This document shows, one piece after another, positions 29,151 to 38,215 of a DNA stretch of 64,000 nt. The DNA is taken from contig JAHBUV010000001.1 in the NCBI GenBank assembly GCA_019637915.1, forward strand, positions 2,946,565 to 3,010,564. The letters are read 5' to 3'. This stretch comes from Pseudobdellovibrionaceae bacterium (GTDB lineage Bacteria > Bdellovibrionota > Bdellovibrionia > Bdellovibrionales > Bdellovibrionaceae). Numbering within the stretch: the first letter of the stretch is position 1; each line of letters begins with the position of its first letter. The notes under the pieces were generated by a model. It saw nothing but the letters and a program-made list of their open reading frames with translations, was not told where the DNA came from and did not search any database. Position numbers and translations under genes: made by a program.

Positions 29151-30281
29151 ATGGCGATCACGTCCTGCCGTCACTTCAACGGTTACAAGCCCTGCGGCCT
29201 CAATCCGCGCTGCGACCACGGCTGCCCAAAAAGGGACGAACCGACTCTACGAATTTTGTTGATTCACCTGGGCGCCCTCGGCGCCGTCGTGCGCAGCACG
29301 GCCCTGCTGGCGCCCCTGCGCCGGCGTTTCCCCGGCGCCCACCTCACCTGGGTGACCGACCGCCCGGCGGACGCCTTGCTGCGCGGGCACCCGCGCATCG
29401 ACCGCGTCCTCACCACGCAAGAGGGCGACATCCTGGCGCTCTCGGCGCTCGAGTTCGACGTCGCCCTCGTCGTCGACAAGTCCCTGAAGGCCTCGGGCGT
29501 GCTGGCACGCACCAGGGCGGACCTCGTGCTCGGTTTCGTCGCCGAGGCGCGCACGGGCGCCATCCTGCCGGCGAACGAGGCGGCCCGCGAGCTGTGGTCC
29601 CTGGGGCTCGACGATCAGAAGAAATTTTTCGTGAACCGCAAATCCGAGATCCAGCTCACGACGGAAGCGTTGGAGCTCGGGCCCTGGAAGCGGGATCCCT
29701 ACGACCTGCCCCTGAACGAGGACGAGAAATCCCGGCGCGACCGGCGCCGCGCGGAGTGGTCGGGACGGGGGCGTTTCCGCGTCGTCGGGATCAACACCGG
29801 GTGCAGCCCGATGTTGCCCCACAAAAAACTGTCCGTCGACGGGCACCGCGAGTTGATCCGCCGTTTGAAATCCGATTCCTCCTTGCGTGTGGTGCTGCTG
29901 GGCGGTCCCGAGGACGGCGAGCGCAACCGCCGCATCGCCGACGGCCTGAACGTCATCCTGTCGCCCACGGAGGAGGGCCTGCGCGACGGCCTGGTGAGCG
30001 TCGCGGCCTGCGACGCCGTCATCACCGGGGACAGCCTCGGCCTGCACATGGCGCTGTCCCAGAGCGTGTGGACGGTCGCGTGGTTCGGACCCAGCTGCGC
30101 CCACGAGATCGAATTCTATGGACGCGGCGAGGCGGTTTTGTCCCGGGCCTCCTGCTCGCCCTGCTGGAAGAGGGTTTGTTCGAAAGAGCTCATGTGTTAC
30201 GATCAGGTCAACTTCACGGAGATCGAACAAAAACTCCGTCAGGGCTTGGCGGCATGGGAAACAACCACAATCAGACCTTGA
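29151..30281 (+). CDS. GT9 heptosyltransferase-like glycosyltransferase 1
   Basis: 376 aa. The extreme N-terminus carries four cysteines (C6, C15, C21, C25; motif CRHFNGYKPC then CDHGC), followed by the GT9 core: ILLIHLGALGAVVRSTALLAPL (about 35-56), TWVTDRPADALL, then the C-terminal half with NTGCSPMLPHKKLS, VVLLGGPEDGERN and GDSLGLHMALS. A late Cys cluster (SCSPCWKRVCSKELMC) is typical of the family. It probably adds heptose or a related sugar to the LPS core at the inner face. It overlaps the next gene by 28 bases. Confidence 0.85.
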   Translation: MAITSCRHFNGYKPCGLNPRCDHGCPKRDEPTLRILLIHLGALGAVVRSTALLAPLRRRFPGAHLTWVTDRPADALLRGHPRIDRVLTTQEGDILALSALEFDVALVVDKSLKASGVLARTRADLVLGFVAEARTGAILPANEAARELWSLGLDDQKKFFVNRKSEIQLTTEALELGPWKRDPYDLPLNEDEKSRRDRRRAEWSGRGRFRVVGINTGCSPMLPHKKLSVDGHRELIRRLKSDSSLRVVLLGGPEDGERNRRIADGLNVILSPTEEGLRDGLVSVAACDAVITGDSLGLHMALSQSVWTVAWFGPSCAHEIEFYGRGEAVLSRASCSPCWKRVCSKELMCYDQVNFTEIEQKLRQGLAAWETTTIRP

Positions 30282-31345
30282 TCATTCAGACGGCTTTTCT
30301 GGGGGACTTGCTCCTCAGCGTGCCGCTGCTGTTGCGCGCGCGCGCCTTGTGGCCCGAGGACCGCCTGGTGCTGATGTGTCGCGAGCACCTCGGGGATTTT
30401 TTCAAACGCACCGGCCTGGTGGACGAGGTCATCGAGATCCGCAAAAAAGACGCCGGCACCTATCGCCAGGCCCAAGAGGCGTTGAGCGGCCGCCCGTTGG
30501 CGAGGGTCATCAGCCCGCATTCCTCCTTCCGCACCGCCTGGTTCGCGCGCGGCCTGAACGCGGCGGAAAAAATCTCCTTCCGCCAGCCGTGGAATTTCTT
30601 CGCTTACAACCGTCGTTTGCCCCGGCCGCGGGCTTTGCCGGATGCCCTTCGCCAGCTGAGCCTGCTGGCGCCCTTTGACGAGGTGCTGGCGGAAAACCTC
30701 CGGCAATACGCCGTGAGCGGCCGCGCTTACCGCAAGGATGAGGACGGTCGTTTGTCCGGCGTTCCGATCTGGGCTTCGCCCAGCCTGCGTTCGCGTTTGC
30801 TCGCGGACCGCGGCGCCTGGACGCGACTCATGGAAAAACTCGATTGGCAGCGTTTCGGCGCGCGCCCCAAAGTGCTGATCTTCCCCGGCAGCGTGTGGGC
30901 CACGAAACGCTGGACGGAGGAGGGCTTCGTCGAGGTCGGCCGCCGCCTCACGGACGAGGGCAACCAGGTTTTCATCATGGGCGCCGGCAACGAAGTGCCT
31001 TTGGCCGAACGGGTGGCGGAGCGGATCCCCGGCGCGGTCTCCCTCGCCGGACGCACGAGCTTGTATGAATCCGCCCTCGTGCTGGCGCACGGCGACCTGA
31101 TGATCGGCAACGACAGCGCCTCCATTCACCTGGCGAGCTGCACGGAAACGCCCTTGATCACGATCTTCGGTCCGACGGTCCTGGAATTCGGTTTTCGCCC
31201 CTGGTCCAACCAGGCCTGGGTGGCGGAGCGCGAAGGATTGTCCTGCCGCCCCTGCGGGCCCCACGGCCACAACAAGTGCCCCCGAGGCACTCATGAATGC
31301 ATGAAGAACCTCTCGGCGGACGAGGTCCTGAAAAGCCGCCCTTAG
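30254..31345 (+). CDS. GT9 heptosyltransferase-like glycosyltransferase 2
   Basis: 363 aa from the ATG at 30254 (MGNNHNQTLIIQTAFLGDLLL); the frame is open upstream but that part is the antisense-like shadow of the preceding gene. GT9 marks: IQTAFLGDLLLSVPLLLRAR (about 11-30), SPHSSFRTAWFARGLN, LIFPGSVWATKRWTEEGFVEV, MGAGNEVPLAERV, and GNDSASIHLASCTETPLITIFGP. The C-terminal cluster LSCRPCGPHGHNKCPRGTHEC is family-typical (WaaF-like). With gene 1 it makes a two-step core pathway. The stop converges with the NtrC-type regulator with a four-base overlap. Confidence 0.88.
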   Translation: MGNNHNQTLIIQTAFLGDLLLSVPLLLRARALWPEDRLVLMCREHLGDFFKRTGLVDEVIEIRKKDAGTYRQAQEALSGRPLARVISPHSSFRTAWFARGLNAAEKISFRQPWNFFAYNRRLPRPRALPDALRQLSLLAPFDEVLAENLRQYAVSGRAYRKDEDGRLSGVPIWASPSLRSRLLADRGAWTRLMEKLDWQRFGARPKVLIFPGSVWATKRWTEEGFVEVGRRLTDEGNQVFIMGAGNEVPLAERVAERIPGAVSLAGRTSLYESALVLAHGDLMIGNDSASIHLASCTETPLITIFGPTVLEFGFRPWSNQAWVAEREGLSCRPCGPHGHNKCPRGTHECMKNLSADEVLKSRP

Positions 31346-32754
31346 TCCTCGTCCGTGTAGTCCTTGACGTTGATGCCGTACTTGCGGATCTTGCGCAGCA
31401 GGGTGTTCTTCGGGATGTTCGCCTGGGCGACGGTCTGATTGATGCGGCCCTTGTTGGCTTTCAACGCCGAGACGATGAATTCCTTCTCCATGCCTTCCTT
31501 GAACACGTCGAAATCCAGCGGTCCGCTGTAAGCCACGCCGCCGATTTTCTCCTGGATCTGGCGCGGCGCCTGACGGATCGGCTCGGGCAACGAGCTCACC
31601 GTGATCTGATTGGAGTTCTCGACGATGAAGGCGCGCTCGATCAGGTTCTCGAGCTCGCGGATGTTGCCGGGCCAGCGGAAGCGTTTCAGCATGTCGAGGG
31701 CTTCCGGTTCGATGCCCTGGATGTTGCGGCCGTGCTGCTTCGAGAATTTCTTGATGAAGTGGCTGACCAGGGCCGGGATGTCCTCGGTGCGTTCGCGCAG
31801 GGGCGGCATGAAGATCGGCATGACGTTCAGGCGGTAGAAAAGATCCTCGCGGAAGACGCCGTCCTCCATGAGTTTCTCCAGGTTGCGGTTGGTGGCGGCG
31901 ATGATGCGGGCGTTGGTCTTCACCTCGCGGTGCCCGCCGACGGGCGTGAACTTCTTGTCCTGCAGGACGCGCAAAAGCTTCACCTGCATCTCGGGCTTGA
32001 GTTCGCCGATCTCGTCCAGGAAAAGCGTGCCGTTGTTGGCGGCCTGGAACTTGCCGATCTTGCGCTCGTGGGCGCCGGTGAAAGCGCCCTTCTCGTGGCC
32101 GAAGAGCTCCGATTCCATCAAGGTCTCGGGGATGGCACCGCAGTTGAGGGCGATGAAGGGGCCGCTCTTGCGGTGGGAGTTCGAGTGGATGGCGCGGGCC
32201 ACGAGCTCCTTGCCCGTGCCGTTCTCGCCGCGGATGAGCACCGTCGTGTCGACCTTGCAGAGTTTGTAGATGAGGTTGAAGACCTCTTTCATTTTCGACG
32301 TGCCGCCGACGAATTCGCTCTCGACGTCGTCGTCGAACACCGGGTTCGACAGGGCCAGGTTCGAGACGAGCTCGCGGGCCTCCAGCGCCTTGCGCACGAT
32401 CTCGCTCAAGGCTTCGGGCTTCACGGGCTTTTCCAGGTAGTCGTAAGCGCCCTCGCGGATGGCGGCGACGGCGTCGTTCAGGTTCGCGTGCGCCGTCATG
32501 ATGACGACGAAGGTGCGCGGATCGTGCTCCTTGATCAGGGTCAGGGCCTCGAGGCCGTCCATCTCGGGCATGCGCACGTCCATGAGAACGAGGTCGTAGT
32601 CCTTGTTCTTGACGTGATTGAGGGCCTCCAGCCCGTTGCCGGCCTCGTCGATGTGGAAGGCGACTTCGGGCACGGCGGATTGCAGGATCGAGACGACGGA
32701 GCGCCGCAGTTCATTTTCGTCATCGACAATGAGGGTATTCAACTCGGTTTTCAT
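31342..32754 (-). CDS. Sigma54-dependent response regulator, NtrC family
   Basis: 470 aa. Receiver domain 1-125: acidic pocket LIVDDENE, phospho-Asp in DLVLMDVRMPEMDG, switch Thr in VIMTAHA, Lys in YLEKPVKP. AAA+ domain about 150-385: Walker A GENGTGKE, sigma54 loop GAFTGA, Walker B TLFLDEIGE, and arginine finger region PLRERTEDIPALV. The DNA-binding HTH (about 425-465) reads SALKANKGRINQTVAQANIPKNTLLRKI. It should activate sigma54 promoters when phosphorylated by the CHASE2 kinase encoded immediately upstream (four-base overlap). Confidence 0.95.
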   Translation of the reverse strand: MKTELNTLIVDDENELRRSVVSILQSAVPEVAFHIDEAGNGLEALNHVKNKDYDLVLMDVRMPEMDGLEALTLIKEHDPRTFVVIMTAHANLNDAVAAIREGAYDYLEKPVKPEALSEIVRKALEARELVSNLALSNPVFDDDVESEFVGGTSKMKEVFNLIYKLCKVDTTVLIRGENGTGKELVARAIHSNSHRKSGPFIALNCGAIPETLMESELFGHEKGAFTGAHERKIGKFQAANNGTLFLDEIGELKPEMQVKLLRVLQDKKFTPVGGHREVKTNARIIAATNRNLEKLMEDGVFREDLFYRLNVMPIFMPPLRERTEDIPALVSHFIKKFSKQHGRNIQGIEPEALDMLKRFRWPGNIRELENLIERAFIVENSNQITVSSLPEPIRQAPRQIQEKIGGVAYSGPLDFDVFKEGMEKEFIVSALKANKGRINQTVAQANIPKNTLLRKIRKYGINVKDYTDED

Positions 32755-34628
32755 GACAGAACCTCTTCCTTCGACCCGGATGGAGTATCATCAACCAGGG
32801 GCAGGGTAAACGAAACAGTGCTTCCTTGGCCCACCTGGCTCTCCAGGCGCACCGAGCCGCCGTGCAGCTCGATGAAGTACTTGACCAGATAAAGCCCCAG
32901 GCCGCTGCCCTTGGTGCGCAGATCCTGGTCCTTGCCGCGGGTGAATTTGCGCCAGACCTTGTCGAGCTCGTCCGCGGCGATGCCGGGCCCGTTGTCCTGC
33001 ACCTCGACGCGGATCAGGTCGTCGATCTCCTCGGAGCGGATGGCGATGCGGCCGCCCGGGTGGCTGTACTTGATGGCGTTTTCCACCAGGTTCAGCACGA
33101 CCTCCTTCATCAGGGTGACGTCGAACTCCGCCGAGAACATCGGCTCGAGCTCGGTGTCGATGCGCAGGCCCTTTTCCGAGGCGAGGGGGGCGAGCTGCCG
33201 CACCACCTGCTCGATGACTTCGTTGATGTCGGCCACTTCGCGGTGCAGTTGGAAATCCCGCGATTCGACCCGCAGCAGCTTCAGGATGGACTGGATGTAG
33301 CGGTTCAGCTCCTCGCTGGAATCATGCAGGGAGCGCAGATCCTGCTGCAGCCCTTCTTCCAGGGGCTGGGCGCGCAGGCGGTTGACCACGGCCTGGATCT
33401 TGGCGATGGGCGTTTTCAGGTCGTGGCTGATCAGCGAGACGAAGTTGTTCTTCAGCTGCTCGAGCTCCTGCAGGTAGCGCTGCTCCTGCTGCAGCCGCTG
33501 GTTCAGGCGCTCGATGCGCGTCGCCTGGTAGCCAATGAAAATGATCCAGGTCGCGGCCAGCAGGATGAAGGGCGAAAAGGCCGGGAACCACAGCGCGAAG
33601 GTGTCGAAGGCCCAGGCCGACAGCGCCGCGCACAGCGTGCCGATCCACCAGAAGAACAGCAAAGCCACCGACTGCGGGTAGGCGGTGATCAGGAACACCG
33701 ACAGGCAGGTGAGGAGGAGGAACATGGCGGCGTACCAGAAAAAATTCAAACGTTTGATCCAGCGGTCGTGCAGCTGGTTGTCCACCAGGTGCGCGATGAT
33801 TTCCGCCCGCGGCAAAGGCCCCACCGGCGTCAGGTAACGGGGGCCGCTGCCGGTGTCGGCGCCGATCAGGATGATCTTGCCGGCCAGGGCCTCGGGGGGG
33901 ATCTCGTCGTTCATCAGTTCGCTCAGGGTGTAGTGCGCGAACTGGCGCTGGCTGCCGCGGTAGTTGATGACCAGCCCTTTTTGCGGGGAGGTGAGTTCCT
34001 GGCCCGTCAGCCGCTCCACCATGCTGGGCACCTCGCCCTTGATGGAGAACAGGCGGCGCACGACGCCGTCGTCGTCCCGCTGCAGGTCGACGCTGGCGAT
34101 GTTCGACAGGTCGGGGCGCGCGAAGGTGGGGTTCATCATGCGCTCGACGTTGTTGATGGAGGTGGCCCAGATGATTTTCTTGTTTTCAAGCACGCGGCGC
34201 TCGTCGCCGTTCAGGCGGATGTCGCCGATGTTCTCGCCGAACCACAGGGTGACACCGATGGCGCGCGGGTCGTATTTCAACAAGCTTTCAAGAAGGCGCA
34301 TCCAGGTCTTGCGGTCCCAGAAGAAGCTGTCCGTGATGTCGGTGATCTCCGACATGTTCATCAGCGAGTAGGGGCGGCCCCCGTAGACGCTCAAAAAATC
34401 GGAGGGATAGAGGGTGAGAAGAACGACCTCGTCCGCGGCTTTCTGCTCGCCCCGCAGCTGGAAACGGCGGTCGTAGGTTTTGCTCTCATCGACGGACAGG
34501 GCCAGGCAGCCGATGGCCCAGCACAGAAGGGTTCTTAAAACGAGCCCGCGCCGGCGGGAGAGGCTGCGAAGGAGCCATTCCCAGCGGATGCGAAGTTTCT
34601 CCAGGGTCTGTCGCGTCACGCATTGCAA
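32751..34628 (-). CDS. CHASE2-domain sensor histidine kinase
   Basis: 625 aa; the frame opens at a TTG at 34628, with a GTG three codons later as an alternative. TM1 is about 30-48 (VLRTLLCWAIGCLALS), then an extracytoplasmic CHASE2 domain (about 50-300; KTYDRRFQLRGEQKAADEVVLLTL, then KIILIGADTGSG). Three TM helices (about 298-370) and a coiled linker lead to HisKA with phospho-His in LISHDLKTPIAKI and HATPase_c (NAIKYSHPGG, QDNGPGIAADE, GSGLGLYLVKY). It senses an unknown extracellular cue and partners the overlapping NtrC-type regulator. Confidence 0.93.
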   Translation of the reverse strand: MQCVTRQTLEKLRIRWEWLLRSLSRRRGLVLRTLLCWAIGCLALSVDESKTYDRRFQLRGEQKAADEVVLLTLYPSDFLSVYGGRPYSLMNMSEITDITDSFFWDRKTWMRLLESLLKYDPRAIGVTLWFGENIGDIRLNGDERRVLENKKIIWATSINNVERMMNPTFARPDLSNIASVDLQRDDDGVVRRLFSIKGEVPSMVERLTGQELTSPQKGLVINYRGSQRQFAHYTLSELMNDEIPPEALAGKIILIGADTGSGPRYLTPVGPLPRAEIIAHLVDNQLHDRWIKRLNFFWYAAMFLLLTCLSVFLITAYPQSVALLFFWWIGTLCAALSAWAFDTFALWFPAFSPFILLAATWIIFIGYQATRIERLNQRLQQEQRYLQELEQLKNNFVSLISHDLKTPIAKIQAVVNRLRAQPLEEGLQQDLRSLHDSSEELNRYIQSILKLLRVESRDFQLHREVADINEVIEQVVRQLAPLASEKGLRIDTELEPMFSAEFDVTLMKEVVLNLVENAIKYSHPGGRIAIRSEEIDDLIRVEVQDNGPGIAADELDKVWRKFTRGKDQDLRTKGSGLGLYLVKYFIELHGGSVRLESQVGQGSTVSFTLPLVDDTPSGSKEEVLS

Positions 34629-34660
34629 GCTACTCGAAATTCCGGAAAATTCAATGGGTT

Positions 34661-35599
34661 ATGCAGATCTTTCAAGGCCTTTCCCAACTCCCCGCGCCCC
34701 TGTCTTCGTCGGTGGTCACCATCGGCAATTTCGATGGCGTGCACCGCGGCCATCAGGAGCTGATCGCCCGCTTGCTGCACGCCTCCCGCCGCTGGAGCGC
34801 GGAGCCGGTGGCGGTGACCTTCAATCCCCATCCCGCCCGGGTGCTGACGCCGCAAAAGCCGGTGTTGCGGCTCTTCGATTTCGAGGACCAGCGGGAGCGT
34901 TTGAGCCTGTTGGGGGTGAAAGTGCTGATCGAAGAGCCCTTCACTCCGGCCCTGGCGCGGGTGACGGCGGCGGAATTTTTTGAGAAGTGGATCCGCCAGC
35001 CGCTCCATCCCAAGGCCCTCATCGTCGGTCATGATTTCGCCTTCGGGGCGGACCGCGGCGGCCGCCAGGATTTCCTGCGCGACGCCTGCCTCCACCACGG
35101 CATCGAGTTGGAAATCGTGCCGGCCGTGGTGATCGAAGGCGCGCCGGTGTCCTCCTCGCGCATCCGCGAGGCGCTGACCCAAGGGGAGGTCGATGTGGCG
35201 GCCCATCTCCTGGGGCGGCCCTATTACCTGAAGGGCGAAGTCATCGCCGGCGAAAAGCGCGGCCGCCAGATCGGCGTGCCCACGGCGAACATGCGGCCCC
35301 TGATGGAATTCACCCCGCGCCAGGGCGTTTACATCACGCGCACCCTCGTGGGCTCGCAGCACTTCGTCTCCGTCACCAACCTGGGGATCAATCCGACCTT
35401 CCACTCGGAGCCCGGCGCGCCCATCAAGGTGGAAACGCATCTGCTGGATTTCGCCGGCGACCTCTACGGCCGCGAGCTGCGCGTGGAGCTGCTGAAGTTC
35501 CTGCGTCCGGAGAGGAAGTTCTCCGGCATCGACGAATTGAAAACCCAGATCGATGCCGACATGGCCGAAACGAGGAGGTTCTTCGATGAAAGCCCTTAA
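34661..35599 (+). CDS. ribF: Bifunctional riboflavin kinase/FAD synthetase
   Basis: 312 aa. The N-terminal FAD synthetase nucleotidyltransferase has TIGNFDGVHRGHQELI (about 20-35) and FNPHPARVLTP, then VSSSRIREAL. The C-terminal flavokinase (from about 185) has GRPYYLKGEVIAGEKRGRQI, then GVPTANM and LLDFAGDLYGRELRVEL. It makes FMN and FAD. It starts 32 bp from the divergent kinase gene and overlaps the AroE-like gene by 14 bases. Confidence 0.96.
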   Translation: MQIFQGLSQLPAPLSSSVVTIGNFDGVHRGHQELIARLLHASRRWSAEPVAVTFNPHPARVLTPQKPVLRLFDFEDQRERLSLLGVKVLIEEPFTPALARVTAAEFFEKWIRQPLHPKALIVGHDFAFGADRGGRQDFLRDACLHHGIELEIVPAVVIEGAPVSSSRIREALTQGEVDVAAHLLGRPYYLKGEVIAGEKRGRQIGVPTANMRPLMEFTPRQGVYITRTLVGSQHFVSVTNLGINPTFHSEPGAPIKVETHLLDFAGDLYGRELRVELLKFLRPERKFSGIDELKTQIDADMAETRRFFDESP

Positions 35600-36473
35600 G
35601 ATCCTGTCCCTCGGGGCGGATCCCTTGTTGAAGGAGGCCGGCGCCCACTTCCGCGAGTTTTACGGACCGCGCGGCGTGGACATCCAATGGGACACGCGCG
35701 AGGTCGCGGATGCCGCGGCGTTTTCCGCGCTGATGGCCGGGAATCCGGAGGTGGACGCCGTCCGCCTGGTGCCCGATCTGTGCGAGGAGTACCTGGCGAA
35801 ATGCCCCGTGCAGCCCCTGCCGGTGAGCCGCTACCGCACGGCGGACGCTTTTTACCGGCGCCAGGGGGTTTGGGAGCCGGAGCTGCTCGCGGAAGAATCG
35901 GTCCGTCGCGTGATCATGCGCCAGGCCCATCACCTGGATCTGCGCGAATCCGCCTACGTCGCCGGCAGCGGCGTGTTCCTGCGGGTCGTGGGCGGGGTCG
36001 CCCTGGGTTTGGGTTTCCGGCGGGTTTACCTGGTCGGGGAGAACGAGGCCGATCTGAATGAGCAGGCGCGCAGCCTGATGAAGCTCTATGTCGGCTCCGA
36101 GGTGCAGGCGCTGCCGGCGCACCAGCTGACGGTGCAGACGGTGGGCGGTTCCCTGCTGGTGAACACCTTGAATTTAGCGAGCCGCCCGGAGCTCGCCGCC
36201 GATCTGGCGTATTTCAATTTCATGCGCCGCGGGGGCCTGGTCATGGATCTGCACGGCGGTCCCAGCGAACAACTGGTGCTCGAGGAGGCCCTGCGCGCCG
36301 ACCTGCGCATCGTGCCCCCCCATGAGTTCAGCGGGCAGAGCGAGTACTTTTTCGCCGAGCGTCTGGGGCTGGGGTCCCTGGCTTCGGAGAGGGATTTCCT
36401 CAACAGCTGGTTCGAGTGGCTGCGCCGCCTCATGTCCGCGGGCACGGCGAAAAACCCAACTTCAGTCCAGTAA
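35586..36473 (+). CDS. Shikimate-dehydrogenase-like Rossmann protein
   Basis: 295 aa from the ATG at 35586, which has AGGAGG 7 bases upstream. The C-terminal half resembles the NAD(P)-binding part of AroE: AYVAGSGVFLRVVGGVALGL followed by GFRRVYLVGENE, LLVNTLNL, and RRGGLVMDL. The N-terminal half does not show the usual shikimate-binding S-x-S/NxT motifs, and the glycine loop is GSGVFLR instead of GAGG-x-x-x-A. It may be a diverged or repurposed AroE. It lies between ribF and pilB with no obvious link to pili. Confidence 0.6.
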   Translation: MKALKILSLGADPLLKEAGAHFREFYGPRGVDIQWDTREVADAAAFSALMAGNPEVDAVRLVPDLCEEYLAKCPVQPLPVSRYRTADAFYRRQGVWEPELLAEESVRRVIMRQAHHLDLRESAYVAGSGVFLRVVGGVALGLGFRRVYLVGENEADLNEQARSLMKLYVGSEVQALPAHQLTVQTVGGSLLVNTLNLASRPELAADLAYFNFMRRGGLVMDLHGGPSEQLVLEEALRADLRIVPPHEFSGQSEYFFAERLGLGSLASERDFLNSWFEWLRRLMSAGTAKNPTSVQ

Positions 36474-36510
36474 CAAAAATCGTCACCGCGTGAGACGATG
36501 ACCCTCATCT

Positions 36511-38214
36511 ATGTCGATTAAAATCGGTGAAATTCTTGTGAAGCAAGGCCTGCTGAAACCGGAGCAGTTGTCGGCGGCTTTGGACGAGCAGAAAAAAAAC
36601 GGCGGCAAGCTGACCGCCGACATCATCCGATTGGGTTTGCTGAAGGAAAACCAGATCCTGCGCGCCATGGAGAAGCACTACCAGGTGCCCGGCGTGGAGG
36701 TCTCGACCTTCGAAATCGACGCCTCCGTCATCGCCCTGATCAAAAAGGAAATCTGCGAGCGCCAGGGGCTGATCCCCCTGCAAAAGGCCGGGCAAACCTT
36801 GGTCGTGGCGTTCTCCGACCCGAGCAACGTCATGGTCCGCGAGGACCTGCGCTTCCTCACCAAGATGAAGATCCAGCCCGTGGTGGGCACGGAGACGGCG
36901 ATCCAGTCGAGCATCGACAAGTACTACGGCGGCTCCATCAGCATGAAACAGATGGACACGGCGGGCCTGGAGGTTCTCGACGAGGAGTTCGAGTTCGCCA
37001 ACTCCTCCGCCGCGGAGATCATCGACCAGAGCGGCGCCGGCGACGAGGCCCCGATCGTCAAGTTCGTCAACGCCGTGCTGGCGGACGCCATGCGCAAGCG
37101 CGTCTCCGACATCCACTTCGAGCCCTATGAAAAACGCTACCGCGTGCGTTTCCGCATCGACGGCAATCTCGTCGAGGCGACGGCGCCCCCGGCGGGGACC
37201 GCCGCCGCCATCGCCAGCCGGATCAAGATCATGTCGAAGCTCGACATCGCCGAAAAGCGCCGCCCCCAGGACGGCCGCCTGAAGGTGCGCACCACCAAGG
37301 GCAAGGAGATGGACTTCCGGGTCAGCGTCCTGCCCTGCATCTGGGGCGAGAAGATCGTTCTGCGCCTGCTCGACAAATCCAACCTGCAGCTGGACATGAC
37401 CAAGCTCGGTTTCGAGGAAGACGACCTGAAGATCTTCAAATCGAACATCAACCTGCCCCAGGGCATGGTGCTGATCACGGGACCCACCGGTTCCGGGAAA
37501 ACAAACACTATTTATTCGGCCCTGTCCGACCTGAACCGCACCGACACCAACATCTCGACGGCGGAAGACCCGGTGGAATTCAACCTGGAGGGCATCAACC
37601 AGGTGCAGATGAACTCCGACATCGGACTGACCTTCTCGACGGCGCTCAAAACCTTCCTGCGTCAGGATCCGGACGTCGTCCTGGTCGGCGAGATCCGCGA
37701 CTACGAAACCGCCGAGATCGCCTTCAAGGCCGCCTCCACCGGTCACCTGGTGGTGAGCACCCTGCACACCAACGACGCGCCGTCGACCATCGTGCGCCTG
37801 ACCGAGATGGGCGTCGCGCCCTACATCATCACCTCCACGGTGAATCTCGTCGTCGCCCAGCGCCTGGTGGGCCGCATCTGCGAAAACTGCAAGACGCCCA
37901 TCGAAGTGCCGCCGCAGACCCTGATCAACCTGGGCGTCGCCCCGGCGGACGTGAAGGACTACAGCCTCTTCAAGGGCCGCGGCTGCTCGAACTGCAACAA
38001 CACGGGCATCAAGGGGCGGACGGCCATTTTCGAGCTCATGTCGATGAGCGAGAAAATGAAGGAGGCCATCCTCAAGGGCGCCTCCACGGGGCAATTGCGC
38101 TACCTGTCGCGCGAGCAGGGCATGCGCACCCTGCGCCGGAGCGCCTTGCTGAAATTGCGTCGCGGGATGACCACCATCGAAGAAGTGCTCAATGCTTCCG
38201 TGAAGGATGTGTGA
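36511..38214 (+). CDS. pilB: Type IV pilus assembly ATPase PilB with MshEN domain
   Basis: 567 aa. The N-terminal MshEN-type segment has two repeat motifs: IGEILVKQGLLKPEQLSAAL (about 5-24) and ADIIRLGLLKENQILRAM (about 35-52); this domain binds c-di-GMP in MshE-type ATPases. The GspE/PilB core has GPTGSGKTNT (Walker A, about 324), FLRQDPDVVLVGEIRDYETA (Walker B and Asp box), STLHTNDA (His box), and the zinc tetracysteine CENCKTP plus CSNC (about 456-495). It powers pilus extension. No clear Shine-Dalgarno is seen before the ATG. It heads pilB-miniPilT-pilC-pilS-pilR. Confidence 0.96.
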   Translation: MSIKIGEILVKQGLLKPEQLSAALDEQKKNGGKLTADIIRLGLLKENQILRAMEKHYQVPGVEVSTFEIDASVIALIKKEICERQGLIPLQKAGQTLVVAFSDPSNVMVREDLRFLTKMKIQPVVGTETAIQSSIDKYYGGSISMKQMDTAGLEVLDEEFEFANSSAAEIIDQSGAGDEAPIVKFVNAVLADAMRKRVSDIHFEPYEKRYRVRFRIDGNLVEATAPPAGTAAAIASRIKIMSKLDIAEKRRPQDGRLKVRTTKGKEMDFRVSVLPCIWGEKIVLRLLDKSNLQLDMTKLGFEEDDLKIFKSNINLPQGMVLITGPTGSGKTNTIYSALSDLNRTDTNISTAEDPVEFNLEGINQVQMNSDIGLTFSTALKTFLRQDPDVVLVGEIRDYETAEIAFKAASTGHLVVSTLHTNDAPSTIVRLTEMGVAPYIITSTVNLVVAQRLVGRICENCKTPIEVPPQTLINLGVAPADVKDYSLFKGRGCSNCNNTGIKGRTAIFELMSMSEKMKEAILKGASTGQLRYLSREQGMRTLRRSALLKLRRGMTTIEEVLNASVKDV

Positions 38215-38215
38215 G

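Noticed and set aside
29594-30253. Upstream extension of the second GT9 gene
   Set aside because: It is an arginine-rich shadow of the first GT9 gene. The ATG at 30254 starts the typical GT9 N-terminus.
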